DNA of 64,000 nt, from NCBI GenBank assembly GCA_036346205.1, contig JARFJB010001172.1, forward strand, positions 565,501 through 629,500. Reading direction: 5' to 3'. A program made the translations under genes and the position numbers. This stretch comes from Vesta saturnalis (taxonomy: Eukaryota; Arthropoda; Insecta; Coleoptera; Lampyridae). The notes under the pieces are model-generated. The model was not told the origin of the DNA. It ran no database searches and saw nothing but the letters and a program-made list of their open reading frames with translations. Positions 34,134 to 45,420 of the stretch are shown piece after piece (position 1 is the first letter of the stretch; the number at the start of each line of letters is the position of its first letter).

Positions 34134-36470
34134 TACAAGCTGCCCCAATTCGAGGGCAAGCATGGGGATCTCGCTTATTATAAGAGATAGGATATAGGTT
34201 TAAATTCGGCACTTTTGCTAAATTCAATGCCGAGTAATAATCTGAAAAGAAATTTGAGCTAACTCGAATGGATTTGGTTTTATGCTCAAAAAACTAAAAA
34301 TTTCGATTTTCGTTTTTCGCGTTTGGCCACCTTATTATTAGGAATTTTCAAAATTCGATTAAACATTATTAAGGCACCTTTTTACGCACAATACTAATAC
34401 GGTATTAAAAATATTATGTGACGTTTCGTTTATTCTGAACCATCATCAGGTTTATTTTTTCTTATGGGGGTTAAGATATATTTTTATGTCGTTGGATGGA
34501 GAATGTTATGCTGATTTTAGCAATATATAACTGTTTATGGTTTGATCGACTGCGAACTAAAATAATGAGAAAAATACGAAGAACAAGATTCCGCATTCTT
34601 GGATCCAGCAAGGAATAATTACAGTAGTTCTACTTATTTAATTTGTTAAACTCGTTAGGACATCAAAAAAAATATAAAAACATTTAAACAATTAAAAAAA
34701 AAACATTAACAAACAACTCAAACAAGTATGTCTATGTAACACGGTCATAATAGTGACAACGCAGATTTATCGATAGGTAACAACAAAATAATTACACAGA
34801 CAAAGAAACAAAAATTATTATAATAAATGTTCGAACAAGTTTCCTCCTTCTTGAATACAGTAACGAATTCTTCTTCTACAATTGTTTACGCTTCTTTGAA
34901 CGGTTCGCCTGGGAATTTGACGAAGTTCATTAACAACCCTTTTCTGGAGTTCTTCTATATTTTGCGGTGGCATCTCATAAATCATATTTTTTAAATGGCC
35001 CCAGAGGAAGTAATCTAAAGGAGTTAAATCTGGACTTCTTGCTGGCCACCTAAGTGGTCCCCTATTTCCCATCCATTTATCAGGAAATTCGCCGTTAAGA
35101 TATTCACTTATCATCGCAGCATTATGAGGAGGAGCTCCGTCCATTTGCCACCAGAGAGTCCATCTTTCGTTTAGCGGAACATCATCCAAAAGGTCTGACA
35201 TTTCGTGTGTTAGAAATGCGAGGTAGCGTTGAGACGTTAGGATACCTTCGTAAATAATTGGCCCAAGGAGCCTATCCTTCTAGATTCCAACCGACACATT
35301 ACAGGACCGTGGATTTTCAACGGACCAGTAGTGCTCGTTATTACGATTAAACATTCCATTAGTGGAAAAATGCACTCATCCGTCCAAATTATTTGATTGA
35401 GAAAGTTGCGATTTTCCAGCATTTTGGTATTAAGTGGGTTACAAAAATCCAACCGTCTCATATCGTCCCCAGGCCGAAGAGTTTGACTAACGTGTAACTT
35501 AAATGGTTTATAAAATGGTTGAAGGATTTTCTTGAACCTAAGATGGATAACATAAAGTCATAACTCTCCAAAAAAAATGTCTGCTGAAATTAGCAGTGAA
35601 GTGAGTGGAAATTCTTATAATTAGTATAATACTAACAAATAGTACCTGATGTAATATTTCTTCTTCGGCATCTCTGTCTAGTTTGCTACCACATGCATTT
35701 CGAGGTTTCTGAAAACATCCAAATTCTCGCAAATTTTGGTCTAATTTTAAAAAATATCTCTGGTTTGGTTGCTGCCTCTCCGGATATTCCTCTAAATATA
35801 TTTGTTCTGCTCTGACACTATTTCTATTGCAGCTATAAAATATCCTTATCATGTCTCGTTTTTTTCTGAATTTGAAAACATTCTAAAGAAACTTGTAAAT
35901 TTTAAAGCACTAACACGAAGGATCTTGCAGTTATTACCCTTTTTACAATTAGAAAATGACATGACAAAAGCCAACTCCTGAGTTTTGTTTGATTCATGGG
36001 TATCGTGATAATGTAATATTTAGTTTTTAATTTAAGAGTATTTTAGTTCGCAGTCGATCAAACCATGAAGTGTTATATATTGCTAAAATCAGCACAACAT
36101 TCTCCATCCAACGCCATAAAAATATGTCTTAACCCCGATAAGAAAAAATAAACCTGATGATGGTTCAGAACAAACAAAACGTCGCATAATATTTTTAATA
36201 CCGTATTAGTATTGTGCGTAAAAAGTTGCCTTAATAATGTTTAATCCAATTTTGAAAATTCCTAATAATAAGGTAGCCAAACGCGAAAAACAAAAATCGA
36301 AATTTTTAGTTTTTTGAGCATAAAACCAAATCCATTCGAGCTAACTCAAATTTCTTTTCAGATTATTACTCGGCATCGAATTTAGCAAAAGTGCCGTATT
36401 TAAACCTGTATCCTATCTCTTATAATAAGCGAGATCCCCATGCTTGCCCTCGAATTTGGCACAGCCTGTA
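34134..36470 (-). mobile_element. rosa-like (DD41D) transposon with ~430-bp TIRs
   Basis: The element spans 34136-36468 (about 2.33 kb) between TA dinucleotides at 34134-34135 and 36469-36470. The ends begin CAAGCTG.CCCCAATTCGAG and, inverted, CAGGCTGTGCCAAATTCGAG. Similarity continues inward for about 430 bp on each side, to about 34560 and 36040. A minus-strand transposase lies between. The D2-D3 spacing of 41 residues and long TIRs fit the rosa/DD41D lineage of mariner relatives; the family name is inference from that spacing. Confidence 0.92.
34818..35860 (-). pseudogene. DD41D transposase, frameshifted
   Basis: The gene starts near 35852 (MIRIFYSCNRNSVRAEQIY, then PERQQPNQRYF), an HTH-type N-terminus. 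A central block at 35237-35461 has NQIIWTDECIF with the first aspartate. The last block (35201-34818) has WQMDGAPPHNAAMISEYLN with the second aspartate and RSPDLTPLDYFLWGHLK with the third, ending GGNLFEHLL. I count 41 residues between the second and third aspartates. At least two frame changes (near 35230 and 35500) and a deleted stretch between the HTH and the first motif inactivate it. All three catalytic aspartates are kept. Confidence 0.9.
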
Positions 36471-36494
36471 CATTGATGATTTTTAATATAAATG

Positions 36495-36815
36495 AAGTAA
36501 ATGATGTAATGGAAGTTGACACCAAACCAAGAAAGGAAATTTATTCGAAAGAAAAGCGTCTAATAATGAATGTGTTTAACATTTTAACAAAAGTAGGATA
36601 CTTACAGCTTCAGTTCGTAGTGAACGTAGTGTTTATAAAATCAAATCTGAAGAACACAAAGAGTCATTTTCAAGTCACGAAATACCCAAAAAACGTAAAG
36701 GTATTCAAGTAAGTGATCGATTTCATACATATGAAGCAGATGTACAGTTCTATTCAATAAAATCTAGTACAACACTTGGAAGTGATTTTTGGCATTTATT
36801 TGATACTGCGTGTTT
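36495..36815 (+). pseudogene. DDE transposase N-terminal fragment
   Basis: Two plus-strand frames read KEIYSKEKRLIMNVFN and ASVRSERSVYKIKSEEHKE, then IPKKRKGIQVSDRFHTYEADV. This is the N-terminal helix-turn-helix layout of the same IS630-like DDE family represented at 40150-41310 (compare KKRMKRKGAQLNDRLRVYHQ there). It ends at a stop near 36818, before any catalytic motif, and is followed by the pogo insertion at 36936. Confidence 0.45.
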
Positions 36816-37159
36816 CTAGGCTAATATGTTATATCTGCGAATAAAAAATAAATCTACAAAAATCTCAACACTAACCCTTTAATAACGTATACGTTGATAT
36901 ATTGTTTCAGTATTTATGGAATTGTATTGTTTGTATAGGGGAGAGCTGGGGAACCGTGCGCAGGAGGTAATCGTGCGCACGGCTATATCTAGCAATTTAG
37001 CGGTATTTAGAAACATCCCTTCCTCGAAACTTTGAGCAGCGTCACTTACGATTCGATCACATCACAAGCGGCAGTTCTATAGTGTCAGTTGCTCTCAGAA
37101 AGTGAATGTGTGTGTTTATGTAAAGTTGTTGTAATTTTCCACGTGAATAAAATAAGACG

Positions 37160-37378
37160 GTAAGTCTCTAATTGTTAACCGATTATTTTGAAATAAATAT
37201 ATTCTTAAAGGATATGATCTCCTGCATGTATGCATCTATCCTTATAACCTAAATAGTTTTTGTAATGTGAGGTGATTTGGTTTGAAATGCACGGTCGGGT
37301 AATGATGCGCAAAAATGCGCACCATTACCCCTAATTCAATTCAATGGTAATTAATACAAATCTGTTTTTTCATTTCAG
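37160..37378 (+). other. predicted 5' UTR intron of the pogo element
   Basis: A donor GTAAGTC starts at 37160 and a pyrimidine-rich acceptor TTTTTTCATTTCAG ends at 37378, immediately before the ATG at 37379. Length is 219 bp. Removing it joins the 5' leader to the start codon. Confidence 0.5.
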
Positions 37379-39303
37379 ATGTCACGTAAATAGATAACAA
37401 GAACAGATATTAACGATAATAAACGTTGGAGGATGCACTAAATGCTATCAGAAACGATGGCATGAAAATTAGGGCAGTCGGTAGAGCATACGGCATTCCC
37501 GGATCAACCCTACGAAAGAAACTTCAACGTGATGAACCGAAAACGCTTTGTCTGGGGTGTAAGGCAATCTTTTCGCAAGAAGAAGAACGCCACTTAGAAG
37601 AGTATGTATTGACTCTGGCAAAATTGTATTATGGTATTACGCCCAAACAACTGTGGCATTTAGCTTTTAAATATGCAGAAGCAAATGGCATAGAGCATGC
37701 ATTTAATAGAGAATCCCAGTTAGCTGGTAAAGCTTGGCTTTACGGATTTCTTAGACGACATCCTCAAATAAGTCTGAGGCAACCTGAAGGCACCAGTCTA
37801 AATAGAATTGCTGCGTTTAATTTAGAAGAGACTAAACTATTTTACCGAAACCTATAAAGTGTGTTCCAAAAATGTACACTTGAGGGACATGGAATATTTA
37901 ATATGGATGAGACGGGCATAACTACCGTCCAGAAGAAATGTCCTAAAGTTTACTGTAAGAAGGGAGTAAAGCAAATAGGAACTGCTACATCGGGTGAACG
38001 AGGTAGGACGATTACAGGCGTATTCTGCATGAGTGCTGCGGGGAATTATACTCCTCCCATGTGTTAATATACCCGAGGACAAGATGGCTCCTGCCTTACA
38101 GAAAAATGGCCCAGTTGGTACCAATTGTCAATGTTCAAAAAACGGTTGGATAAACGCAAATCTATATCTTAATTGGTTACACCACTTTGTAAAACATGCG
38201 AAGCCCACCGCTGAAGACCCAGTGTTGCTTATTTTAGACAATCACTCAAGTCATATCGCAATAGAATCATACAATTTTTGCAAAACAAATTATATTCATG
38301 TTGTGTCACTCCCACCTCAAACTTCACATCGATTGCAGCCCCTGGATCTAACGTTTTTTGGGCCTTTAAAGAACGCACTCTACAGGGAGTATGATATGTA
38401 TTTAACGACCACTGGCCATAAAAAGATTACAGAGTACGATATTGCAGAGCGTTTGAACAAAGCTTTTATGAAAGTGGCAACCACGCAAAAGGCAGCATCC
38501 GATTTTCGTTCTGCTGGAATATTTCCATTCAATCCAACTAAGTTCAATGAAGATGATTTCGCTGCTGCTCATGAATTAGGTTCATTTTCTGTAGAGGATT
38601 CTTCCGAACCTAACACTAATTCAGCATTACCTCGAGCCCAATCAGAGATCATTTCTGATCCAGCAACACCTGAACCTCAGACAGAGAGTCAAATTGATCA
38701 AGAAGCTCAAATGGATCAATAAAACCAATCGTATGTATCAAATGTTGGCCGAGAACGTTTGCCGTGTTCGTCCAAATCTTAACAATTCATTTTTTGAACT
38801 TCCCCCAATTTCCAAAAACAAACCTAAATTAGTAAAACAGATTTCACGTTCGAAGCAACACTCAAAAATTCTTACCGTACCCCTATGAAAGATATATTGG
38901 AAGAAGCGCAAGAAAAAAGGAAGAACACTAAAGTAAAAAAAGATGTTCAATCAAAAGGTGGCAAAGGCACTAAAAGCAACGCTGAAAAGAGGCGAATAGT
39001 TGAATCCGAAGAAATATAAAAAAGAGGAAAGAAAAAAAAAGCAGGAGTCAGAGTCTTCTTCCGATGACATTGAAGAAAATAATCTTTGCGACGATGACTC
39101 CCTGGATGACATAGACGAAATAGATTATTTTATTCCAACACCAAGACAACCTGAGGGTGAAAACGACCTATGTGGCATATGCGGGGAACCCGTAAAAAAC
39201 GAATTATGGTACAGGTGTGTCATGTGTGGCTTATGGAATCACGCCGGCTGCACTGGGGTGGACAGTCCAAAAAATTACATTTGTGACTTCTGCAAAAACT
39301 AAA
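37379..39303 (+). pseudogene. pogo-type transposase with C-terminal PHD-like finger
   Basis: The start is the ATG at 37379 (MSRK), immediately followed by an in-frame TAG. The main frame resumes at EDALNAIRNDGMKIRAVG (37429), a Psq/CENP-B-type HTH. A second HTH region, about residues 60-130, ends with WLYGFLRRHPQISLR. An in-frame stop lies at 37855. The catalytic domain has D1 in FNMDETG (about 37905), D2 in LILDNHSSH (about 38235) and D3 in SHRLQPLD (about 38340), with 35 residues between D2 and D3. A two-indel frame change lies near 38055-38080. After an acidic, Ser/Glu-rich linker, a C4HC3 finger (LCGICG...WYRCVMCGLWNHAGC...ICDFC) closes the protein at 39302. Jerky/pogo-related transposases with a C-terminal PHD-like finger are known. 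The copy carries a few lesions only. Confidence 0.9.
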
Positions 39304-39602
39304 ATACCTACCTATTGCTTACCTACCAAATAAAAGGTTTTTATTAAATATTTTGTGTTTTAATGTTTTGCGCATAATTCCCTACTTAATGCGCACCATT
39401 ACCCTATGGGGTGAGGGAATTGCACTTCAGTACTTTTATTTTTTTTTTGTGATAAGTTAAAAGCTACTGAATTGTGGTTATGCTCATTGACAGTCAATAA
39501 ACTAGGGCTTCTATTGCTATTTCTAGATTTTATGCACTGTTAATACAGTTGCTACTAGGTCAATGCTCGCTTAGGTGCGCACCATTCCCCTACCCTCCCC
39601 TA

Positions 39603-40140
39603 ATTCAATAGCATTGCAATTACAAATTCTATAAAGTTTAAGATAAATAAAATAACTTAAGTAATAATTAATAAAATTAAAGCACAACAAATAAGTAATT
39701 TTGACTTTAAAATTGTCATACTAATGTAGCTATGTATATCAATGCCTGCTCAATCAACTTAAAAATGAATGTACGCGATTCTCTAATTCGACGAAAAGTA
39801 CATATTTTTTTCGAACAAAATACATAAAGCATGGAAGAATACTATTGATTGGATAACACTATAGTCTGTCCAAACCTCCCAATTCAGTACGGGTTCTTAT
39901 GGAGAAACTCTCTTACTATCTTTAGTCGCTTCTAAATAATGGTATCTTTTTTCTTCATAGCGATGTTGTCAAATGTAAAATGTAATTTAATAATAAATCA
40001 ATATCAACTCCGTGTACTGTAAAATTTATTGCTTGCTTCTTCTACGATATTTATCGAATTAAGCTAACTCCGTTTATTAAAATTCGTTCATTTCAGGACG
40101 CCTACATCTCATTCACGCGTCGTATATGGTAATGATGAAT
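39603..40140. other. AT-rich, no gene
   Basis: No coding motif or repeat structure was recognised between the pogo element and the next transposase remnant. Confidence 0.4.
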
Positions 40141-40149
40141 AATTTCTAT

Positions 40150-41310
40150 AATTGTACGATTGAAGTTATTTTGTAGAATTTTGTATCATATGGAGATGGA
40201 AGCTGAATGTGGTCCTGCAAACATAAAACGTCAGAGTGGAAAAGACCAAACCGGAGCAGTAGCTAGTCCGAAAAAACGCATGAAACGAAAAGGTGCACAA
40301 CTCAATGATCGTCTTCGTGTATATCACCAGAATATACAGTCAATTATTCGACGTAAAGCGCACAATTTTTTCATTGAATACATTCCATCAACGATGAATG
40401 GTATCCTTTCTTTCATTAATAGTGATGCTGATCTACCAAATTTTAAACTTCTTGAAAGATATGGGTTTTGAGTTTCAAAAGATGCGACGCGAGAGTATCC
40501 TTGTTGAACGTAAATACTTAAGATGCACCACAAAATTCCGAGAAGAAGGTACTTTGGTCTTTTTATTCCATCTCTAATTACTTGTTTATAAAATAATGTC
40601 GTATTTCGCATAATGAACAATGTTCACTTTTTAGGTAAATATATTATATACACCGATGATGATGTGACACCACTATTGAAAGTGGCTGGCAGGCAATCGT
40701 TCAAGGGCTCCAGTACAGGTTTCAAATCATCAAGTGGTTTTGAACCCCGATTTTCCTTAGTTTGATGGCGCATAATCGTTTTATTCCTGGTGCGGAACTT
40801 ACTTACCTCTGTAAAAAGAACAGCCGATATGCACAATGAAATGGATGCAGACAATTACGAGAAGTGGTTTATCAATCAACTCATTCCAAATATACCACCA
40901 AATTCAATTGTCGTTATTGACAATGCTTCTAGAGAAGATTCCAGCAATAGCGTGGCGAAAGTAACAAATTGTAGATTGGCTTAGAGAAAGAAATGCCCAT
41001 TGAAGATAGCATATTGAAGCGAGACCTATTAGCCACTGCTGCACAAGTGAGGCATCTATATGACAAGAATAAAATTGATGTTATGGCACAAGAAAGAGGT
41101 CATGGGTTCTTCGTTTGCCTACTTACCACTGCGAATTAAACCCATTAGAAATGGTTTGGGCACAAGTCAAATATCATATTAAAATGAATACCAAGACTTC
41201 TAAAGTTAAAGACATGGAGGGATTAATAAAATTAGGTTACGAAAAAGTGACGATTGAAAATTGGCAACGTTATATAAGTCACAAGGTAAGATGTGGGTAA
41301 CTGATAACTT
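40150..41310 (+). pseudogene. IS630-like DDE transposase remnant, copy 1
   Basis: Pieces in order: a basic linker KKRMKRKGAQLNDR and a domain IIRRKAHNFFIEYIPSTMNGILSFIN...LPNF (40290-40460); FQKMRRESILVERKYLR near 40475-40530; HNEMDADNYEKWFINQLIPNIP and VVIDNAS (40830-40930, second acidic residue); and YHCELNPLEMVWAQVKYHIK near 41120-41180 with the terminal glutamate. The first catalytic segment (around 40540-40700) is degraded and replaced by non-matching sequence. This family of DDE endonucleases is widespread in insects. At least four breaks make it inactive. Confidence 0.75.
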
Positions 41311-41859
41311 TCAAGATTGCAGAGTTTATAATCAACGTTACAGAATCATCATCGTCAGTCTTATGATTAGACTTCCTATATTATATTACAATGGAAATAA
41401 ATGATGCAGATTTAATCAAACTTTAATAAAATTGTTATTTTGTCTATGTACTACAAACTTCTTCCGTAGGCAAAAGATAAAGTTACCATTTGCTCATGCT
41501 GCTGCTTATAGAGCTTGTTTCACAATCCCATGTACAGGGTAATTTAAGCCATCATATTGCCATGTAATGTACCCCTACATTACATACGCCTACTTCGCTT
41601 TTCTAAAAAATACAGTTCAAAGATAAGTACATTGCAGATTTATCTAAATTTGTATTTCATTGCAAATATTTTTATTAATTTTGAGGTTAGAAATTATGTC
41701 TCTCGTACTGTAGATATAGTATTATTATAACCGTGATACGCTAGTATAGGTGCAGTAATCTATTGGGACAATAAGTTTGGCAATCCTGCATTGTTTTTCC
41801 ATAAGCCCCATACTGAATTTGGAGGTTTGTATGCGCTATAGATTATTTTATAACGGAGG

Positions 41860-42765
41860 TTGGGTAACACTGTAGAAGTTTTTTTTAAGAGAGCAGGTTT
41901 TGAGAAAACAAAAATAAGATTTATCTTGTTTAGTCTTTTGTTAATAAAAGGTATAAAAATAAAAAATAGTACCGTTCAAAGTAACCCTAAAGCTTTTAAC
42001 GAGGACTCAGTATTGGTTTATAACCATCAAGTGGCCAAGGCACTCGATTTGCATTAGTTCATGCAGGTGGTAATGAAAGTTTCATTCATGGTGCTGAACT
42101 TACCTTCCTTTGAAGATGCCCACAATGAAATGGACGCTGATAAATGTGGAAAATGGTTCATCGAGCAGTTATCACCAAATATACCAGCAAGTTCTGTAAT
42201 TGTTCTTGATAATGCATCGTATCACAGTAGAAAGACGGAAATCCTTTCCAACTACTTCATGCCGCAAAGATCAAATTATTAAATGGTTTACGTCGTCATT
42301 TTTTCGTAACTAAATTTTATTAATTCTTCACTGTCTTTAACTTTAAAAGTGTTGTTGTTTAACGAAAAACAAATAGAAATTGATGAGGGTTTATTGAAAA
42401 GGGATTTACTAGCGTATGTTTCACAAGAAACTTGATGAAATAGTAAAGGAAAGAGGACATTACGTGCTTCGTTTGCCTCCATATTATTGCGAGGTAAAAA
42501 AATAGAAACGTTGTGGGCACTTTAGTGAAATGAACAATACTTCGCTTAAAGTAGGAGATATACATTAACTAATTAAAAGAATTTATAGTACTATTATAGT
42601 GCAAAATTGGAAAAAATGCATTAAGCATGTAGAAAAAACTGAAAATAGTATGTGGATAGTAGACCATTTACAAGACGATATTGACGAATGTATTATTCAT
42701 GTCTCACAATCATCAGAAGATTTAGATGACTCAAGTGAATAAAAAGAGTATGAAACAGGCGTAAA
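41860..42765 (+). pseudogene. IS630-like DDE transposase remnant, copy 2
   Basis: It is related to the copy at 40150-41310 but not identical. DAHNEMDADKCGKWFIEQLSPNIPASS and VIVLDNASYHSRKTE are at 42115-42240. In shifted frames there follows a GLLKRDLLA-like piece near 42385-42415, VLRLPPYYCE near 42460-42495 and an acidic tail ending near 42740. Here the DNASYHS motif is intact, while copy 1 has lost YHS. The N-terminal half is absent: 41860-42060 has no recognised motif. Confidence 0.65.
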
Positions 42766-43240
42766 GAAAAAATAGCCGTATAAGCAGATTAATTATTGGT
42801 GTCAAGACACAAATTTCAGTTGTACTATTAGTACAATGGACTTCCGATAGTCCCGGATCCAATGGTCCGGCACCATCACGCATAGACCTGGTGGATAATA
42901 AACTTGTTTTACGGAAAGTGCTCGGCAAGATTCGCGTTTCCTCAATTAAGGTCGAAGGTCATTTCAGATGGTCTGCTTCGTTCTGTATTGTAACTGTGTA
43001 ACTGTCAGTTCGTCATTTTCTCGTGTGTTTGTGCGTTGCATGGCTTACTTAGTCTACTGCGTATTTAGTTGCTCTTGTGATTTAGCCAGTAAAGCGCTGT
43101 ACAGCAGTTGAAACTTGAATGTGTAGCAGTAATTTTACAGTTCGTATTTTGTAGGACTAAATTAACTTTCTAGTTGGAAGTGCATTCGAAGCATAGGTGA
43201 ACATACTTTCAAAACAGTCAATAAGTAACAAAAACACTAC
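42766..43240. other. flank of Jerky/Tigger-like element, possible 5' terminal region
   Basis: The stretch near 42830-42905 (ACTTCCGATAGTCCCGGATC...GGTCCGGCACC) has a CCGGA-rich make-up. It is weakly mirrored near 44810-44865 (GATGATCCGGTATTTCCGATA). These may be eroded termini of the element whose transposase lies between them. Confidence 0.3.
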
Positions 43241-44440
43241 GGAACCGAAACAAAAACACGTCACTCCCAGCATCAATCAGAAGCTATAGGTCATCAAACG
43301 ATTGGAGAAAGGTCAAAAATCGAACAGCTTTAATCAACGAATTTAATATTAGTTGTTCAACTCTTTATGATATTAAAAAACTAAAAGACGAACTTTGGTT
43401 CTCAGTCTGTAATAGCATACAAAATTGATTCTACACCAACTTTGAAGAAACCAAAGCTGGAACAACTGGACTGCGTATTTTACAAATGGTTTACTGCAAA
43501 ACGTATTGAAAGTGAGCCTATTATGAGGCCGACGATTAATGAATAGGCTAAGAAATTCAAAGAAGATTTGAATGTTGCAGATGGTGACTGTAATTTTTCA
43601 GAAGGTTGGCTGACAAAACTCTAAATTTTGAAATGGAATTCGCAGACTTGATGTAACGGAAAAGACACTATAAGCAAACTATGACTCGGCAAAACAGTAC
43701 ATCGACGAGTTTAAAAAATCTATGAAAACCTGTCACGTGATCAAGTGTACAATGCCGATGAAACGTGCTTACTTTGGCGTTGTTTGCCAACATCAACATT
43801 AGCTGCGGGAGATAAAAATCAGCTAAAGGGTTTTAAAAACAAAGATAAACTGTCAGTTTTAGTGTGCGCTAATGCGCCTGGTAGCCACTGAATAACACCG
43901 TTTGTAATTGGCAAATAAAAAAAAAACCAAGAGCAAATGCCGGATGACTGAAAATTAATTTAAAGACTGGTTTCTACAACACATTGTTCCACAGGTAATT
44001 TAAAAAAAACTAAAACTACCAAAAGATAGCGAAGCCCTTCTACTTTTGGACAACTGCAAAGCCCATCCGCTCATAGCCGAGTTACACACACGCAACACTT
44101 CTACCACCTGACGTTACTCCTTGATCCAACCCATAGATCAGGGTCTTATCCAAAACTTAAAATGTTTTTACAGAAGCTCTTTTGTTCAAGGCATTTTAAA
44201 CTCGGGCTGCGATGTAACAGACAAAAGAAATTTAATGCTGTGTACGCTATTGCACTATCATGGTTTCAAGTTAAAGAAGTGACTTTACAAAGACACTGGA
44301 GTAAACTTTGGAAATCAAATGCAATCACCGAAGATCGTTCACCAAGTTACACTGTTGAGGAAGAAGAAAATTTGGACATAGTAACCGAATTGCTGGTAAA
44401 AGATACAGTATACTGTACAGTCCAAATTGTTAAATTGAAT
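43240..44440 (+). pseudogene. Jerky/Tigger-like (pogo superfamily) transposase remnant
   Basis: Heavily frameshifted plus-strand fragments follow the order of a Tigger/Jerky-like protein. VIKRLEKGQKSNSFN is near 43290-43335 (Psq-type HTH). STLYDIKKLKDEL is near 43360-43395. KLEQLDCVFYKWFTAKRIESEP is near 43455-43525, with CNFSEGWLTKL near 43590-43620 (CENP-B-type HTH). QVYNADETCLLWRCLPTSTLA is near 43740-43805 (D1). LSVLVCANAPGSH is near 43850-43890. SEALLLLDNCKAHPL is near 44030-44070 (D2). A shortened IQPIDQGLIQNLKCFYRSSF is near 44130-44190 (D3). About ten breaks are present. It is related to, but clearly distinct from, the pogo element at 36936-39602. Confidence 0.82.
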
Positions 44441-45183
44441 TCAAAAGAAAGGACATCCAGTTTTTTTACTGTTCCTCCCTTGTACAGTAACGTTACACTT
44501 ATGTGTTCTGCTTTACGATAAATACAATACGTCCAGTTAAAATATCCTCTATCTATAACGTAATGTACACAAAAGAAAGAATCGTCATTATAAATGCCGT
44601 GTTTGTTCTTTCCGTACGCAAAACTTCGACGTTACAGCCGTTCCTCAAGTTGAAATAATCAGTACAGTATTTTTTTAATTCATTTAATAAAAAACCAAAC
44701 ATTCAACTTGATCATGGTCGCTAAGGCCGATTTGTCTTAAACCCGAAGTCGTATTTGCATTCTAACATCATGTTACAGCTGTATTCCCTGTATGAATTAG
44801 GACTCGGCGATTACCCACGGTTACGCCCGATGATCCGGTATTTCCGATAATACGATACCACAAAGGCCCGAACATGTAACATAACAGCGCCTATTGTAAT
44901 TCAATAAATAAAAAAACTTGAAATATTAGATTAAGTATATTTTGTAATTGTTTAATTTGTGATCAATAAAACATTAAGGACACTGTCTTTTTTCATGGTC
45001 GTAGGAAAAATAGTGCACTCGCACGGAAGTGTTTATCCTGTACTTGCGAGATTCTCACACTAGGGCTGACGCCCTCGTGTGGAAATTCCCGCTTGTGTGA
45101 TATCTACCACTTTCGTAGCTCGTTATGTAATTTACTATTCCTTTTTTAATTAAATTTATGAAACACCTAATCTTTTTTATCAG
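44441..45183. other. AT-rich with one hairpin, no gene
   Basis: An 11-bp stem with one mismatch (CACACTAGGGC, loop TGAC, GCCCTCGTGTG) lies at 45056-45081 inside a CG-containing block of about 100 bp that looks like a MITE fragment. Nothing else was recognised. Confidence 0.5.
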
Positions 45184-45414
45184 TACGTCAAACAAATCTC
45201 CTAAAGATATTAGGCAGAAAGATGGAAACCCAAAATCGTCATCGAAGACTCAAAATATACCCATCACATTAATAGAGGTGCAATATCCGTTATCATCAAT
45301 GGCCTCGTCACTGGCAGAAGAAAGCTCAAAAAGAGATGCAACGCAACAATCAGTACAACTAATGTCAACGACTGTTTTCATGGAAAATTACCTTTCAGAT
45401 GAAAAGGGTGAAAA
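45184..45414 (+). CDS. candidate internal coding exon, unknown protein
   Basis: An open stretch of 231 bp lies between an acceptor (CTTTTTTATCAG ending at 45183) and a strong donor (GTGAGTAC starting at 45415). One base completes the upstream codon and two bases carry over downstream. The peptide is hydrophilic and rich in Ser, Lys and Gln (NKSPKDIRQKDGNPKSSS, later MASSLAEESSKRDATQQS) without a recognised domain or transmembrane segment. It is not similar to the transposases around it, so it might belong to a host gene. It could equally be a chance ORF with chance splice signals. No partner exon was found. Confidence 0.3.
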
Positions 45415-45420
45415 GTGAGT

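Larger units (their letters stand above)
36936..39602 (+). mobile_element. pogo-superfamily transposon, nearly complete
   Basis: The element spans 36938-39600 (about 2.66 kb) with TA on both sides (36936-36937, 39601-39602). Its TIRs are about 27 bp: both start GGGGAG, contain TGGGGAA or AGGGGAA, and end GTGCGCA. Further GCGCAC/CATTACCC motifs recur sub-terminally at 37300-37330 and 39370-39400. One long transposase gene lies inside. This is the best-preserved DNA transposon in the window. Confidence 0.93.
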
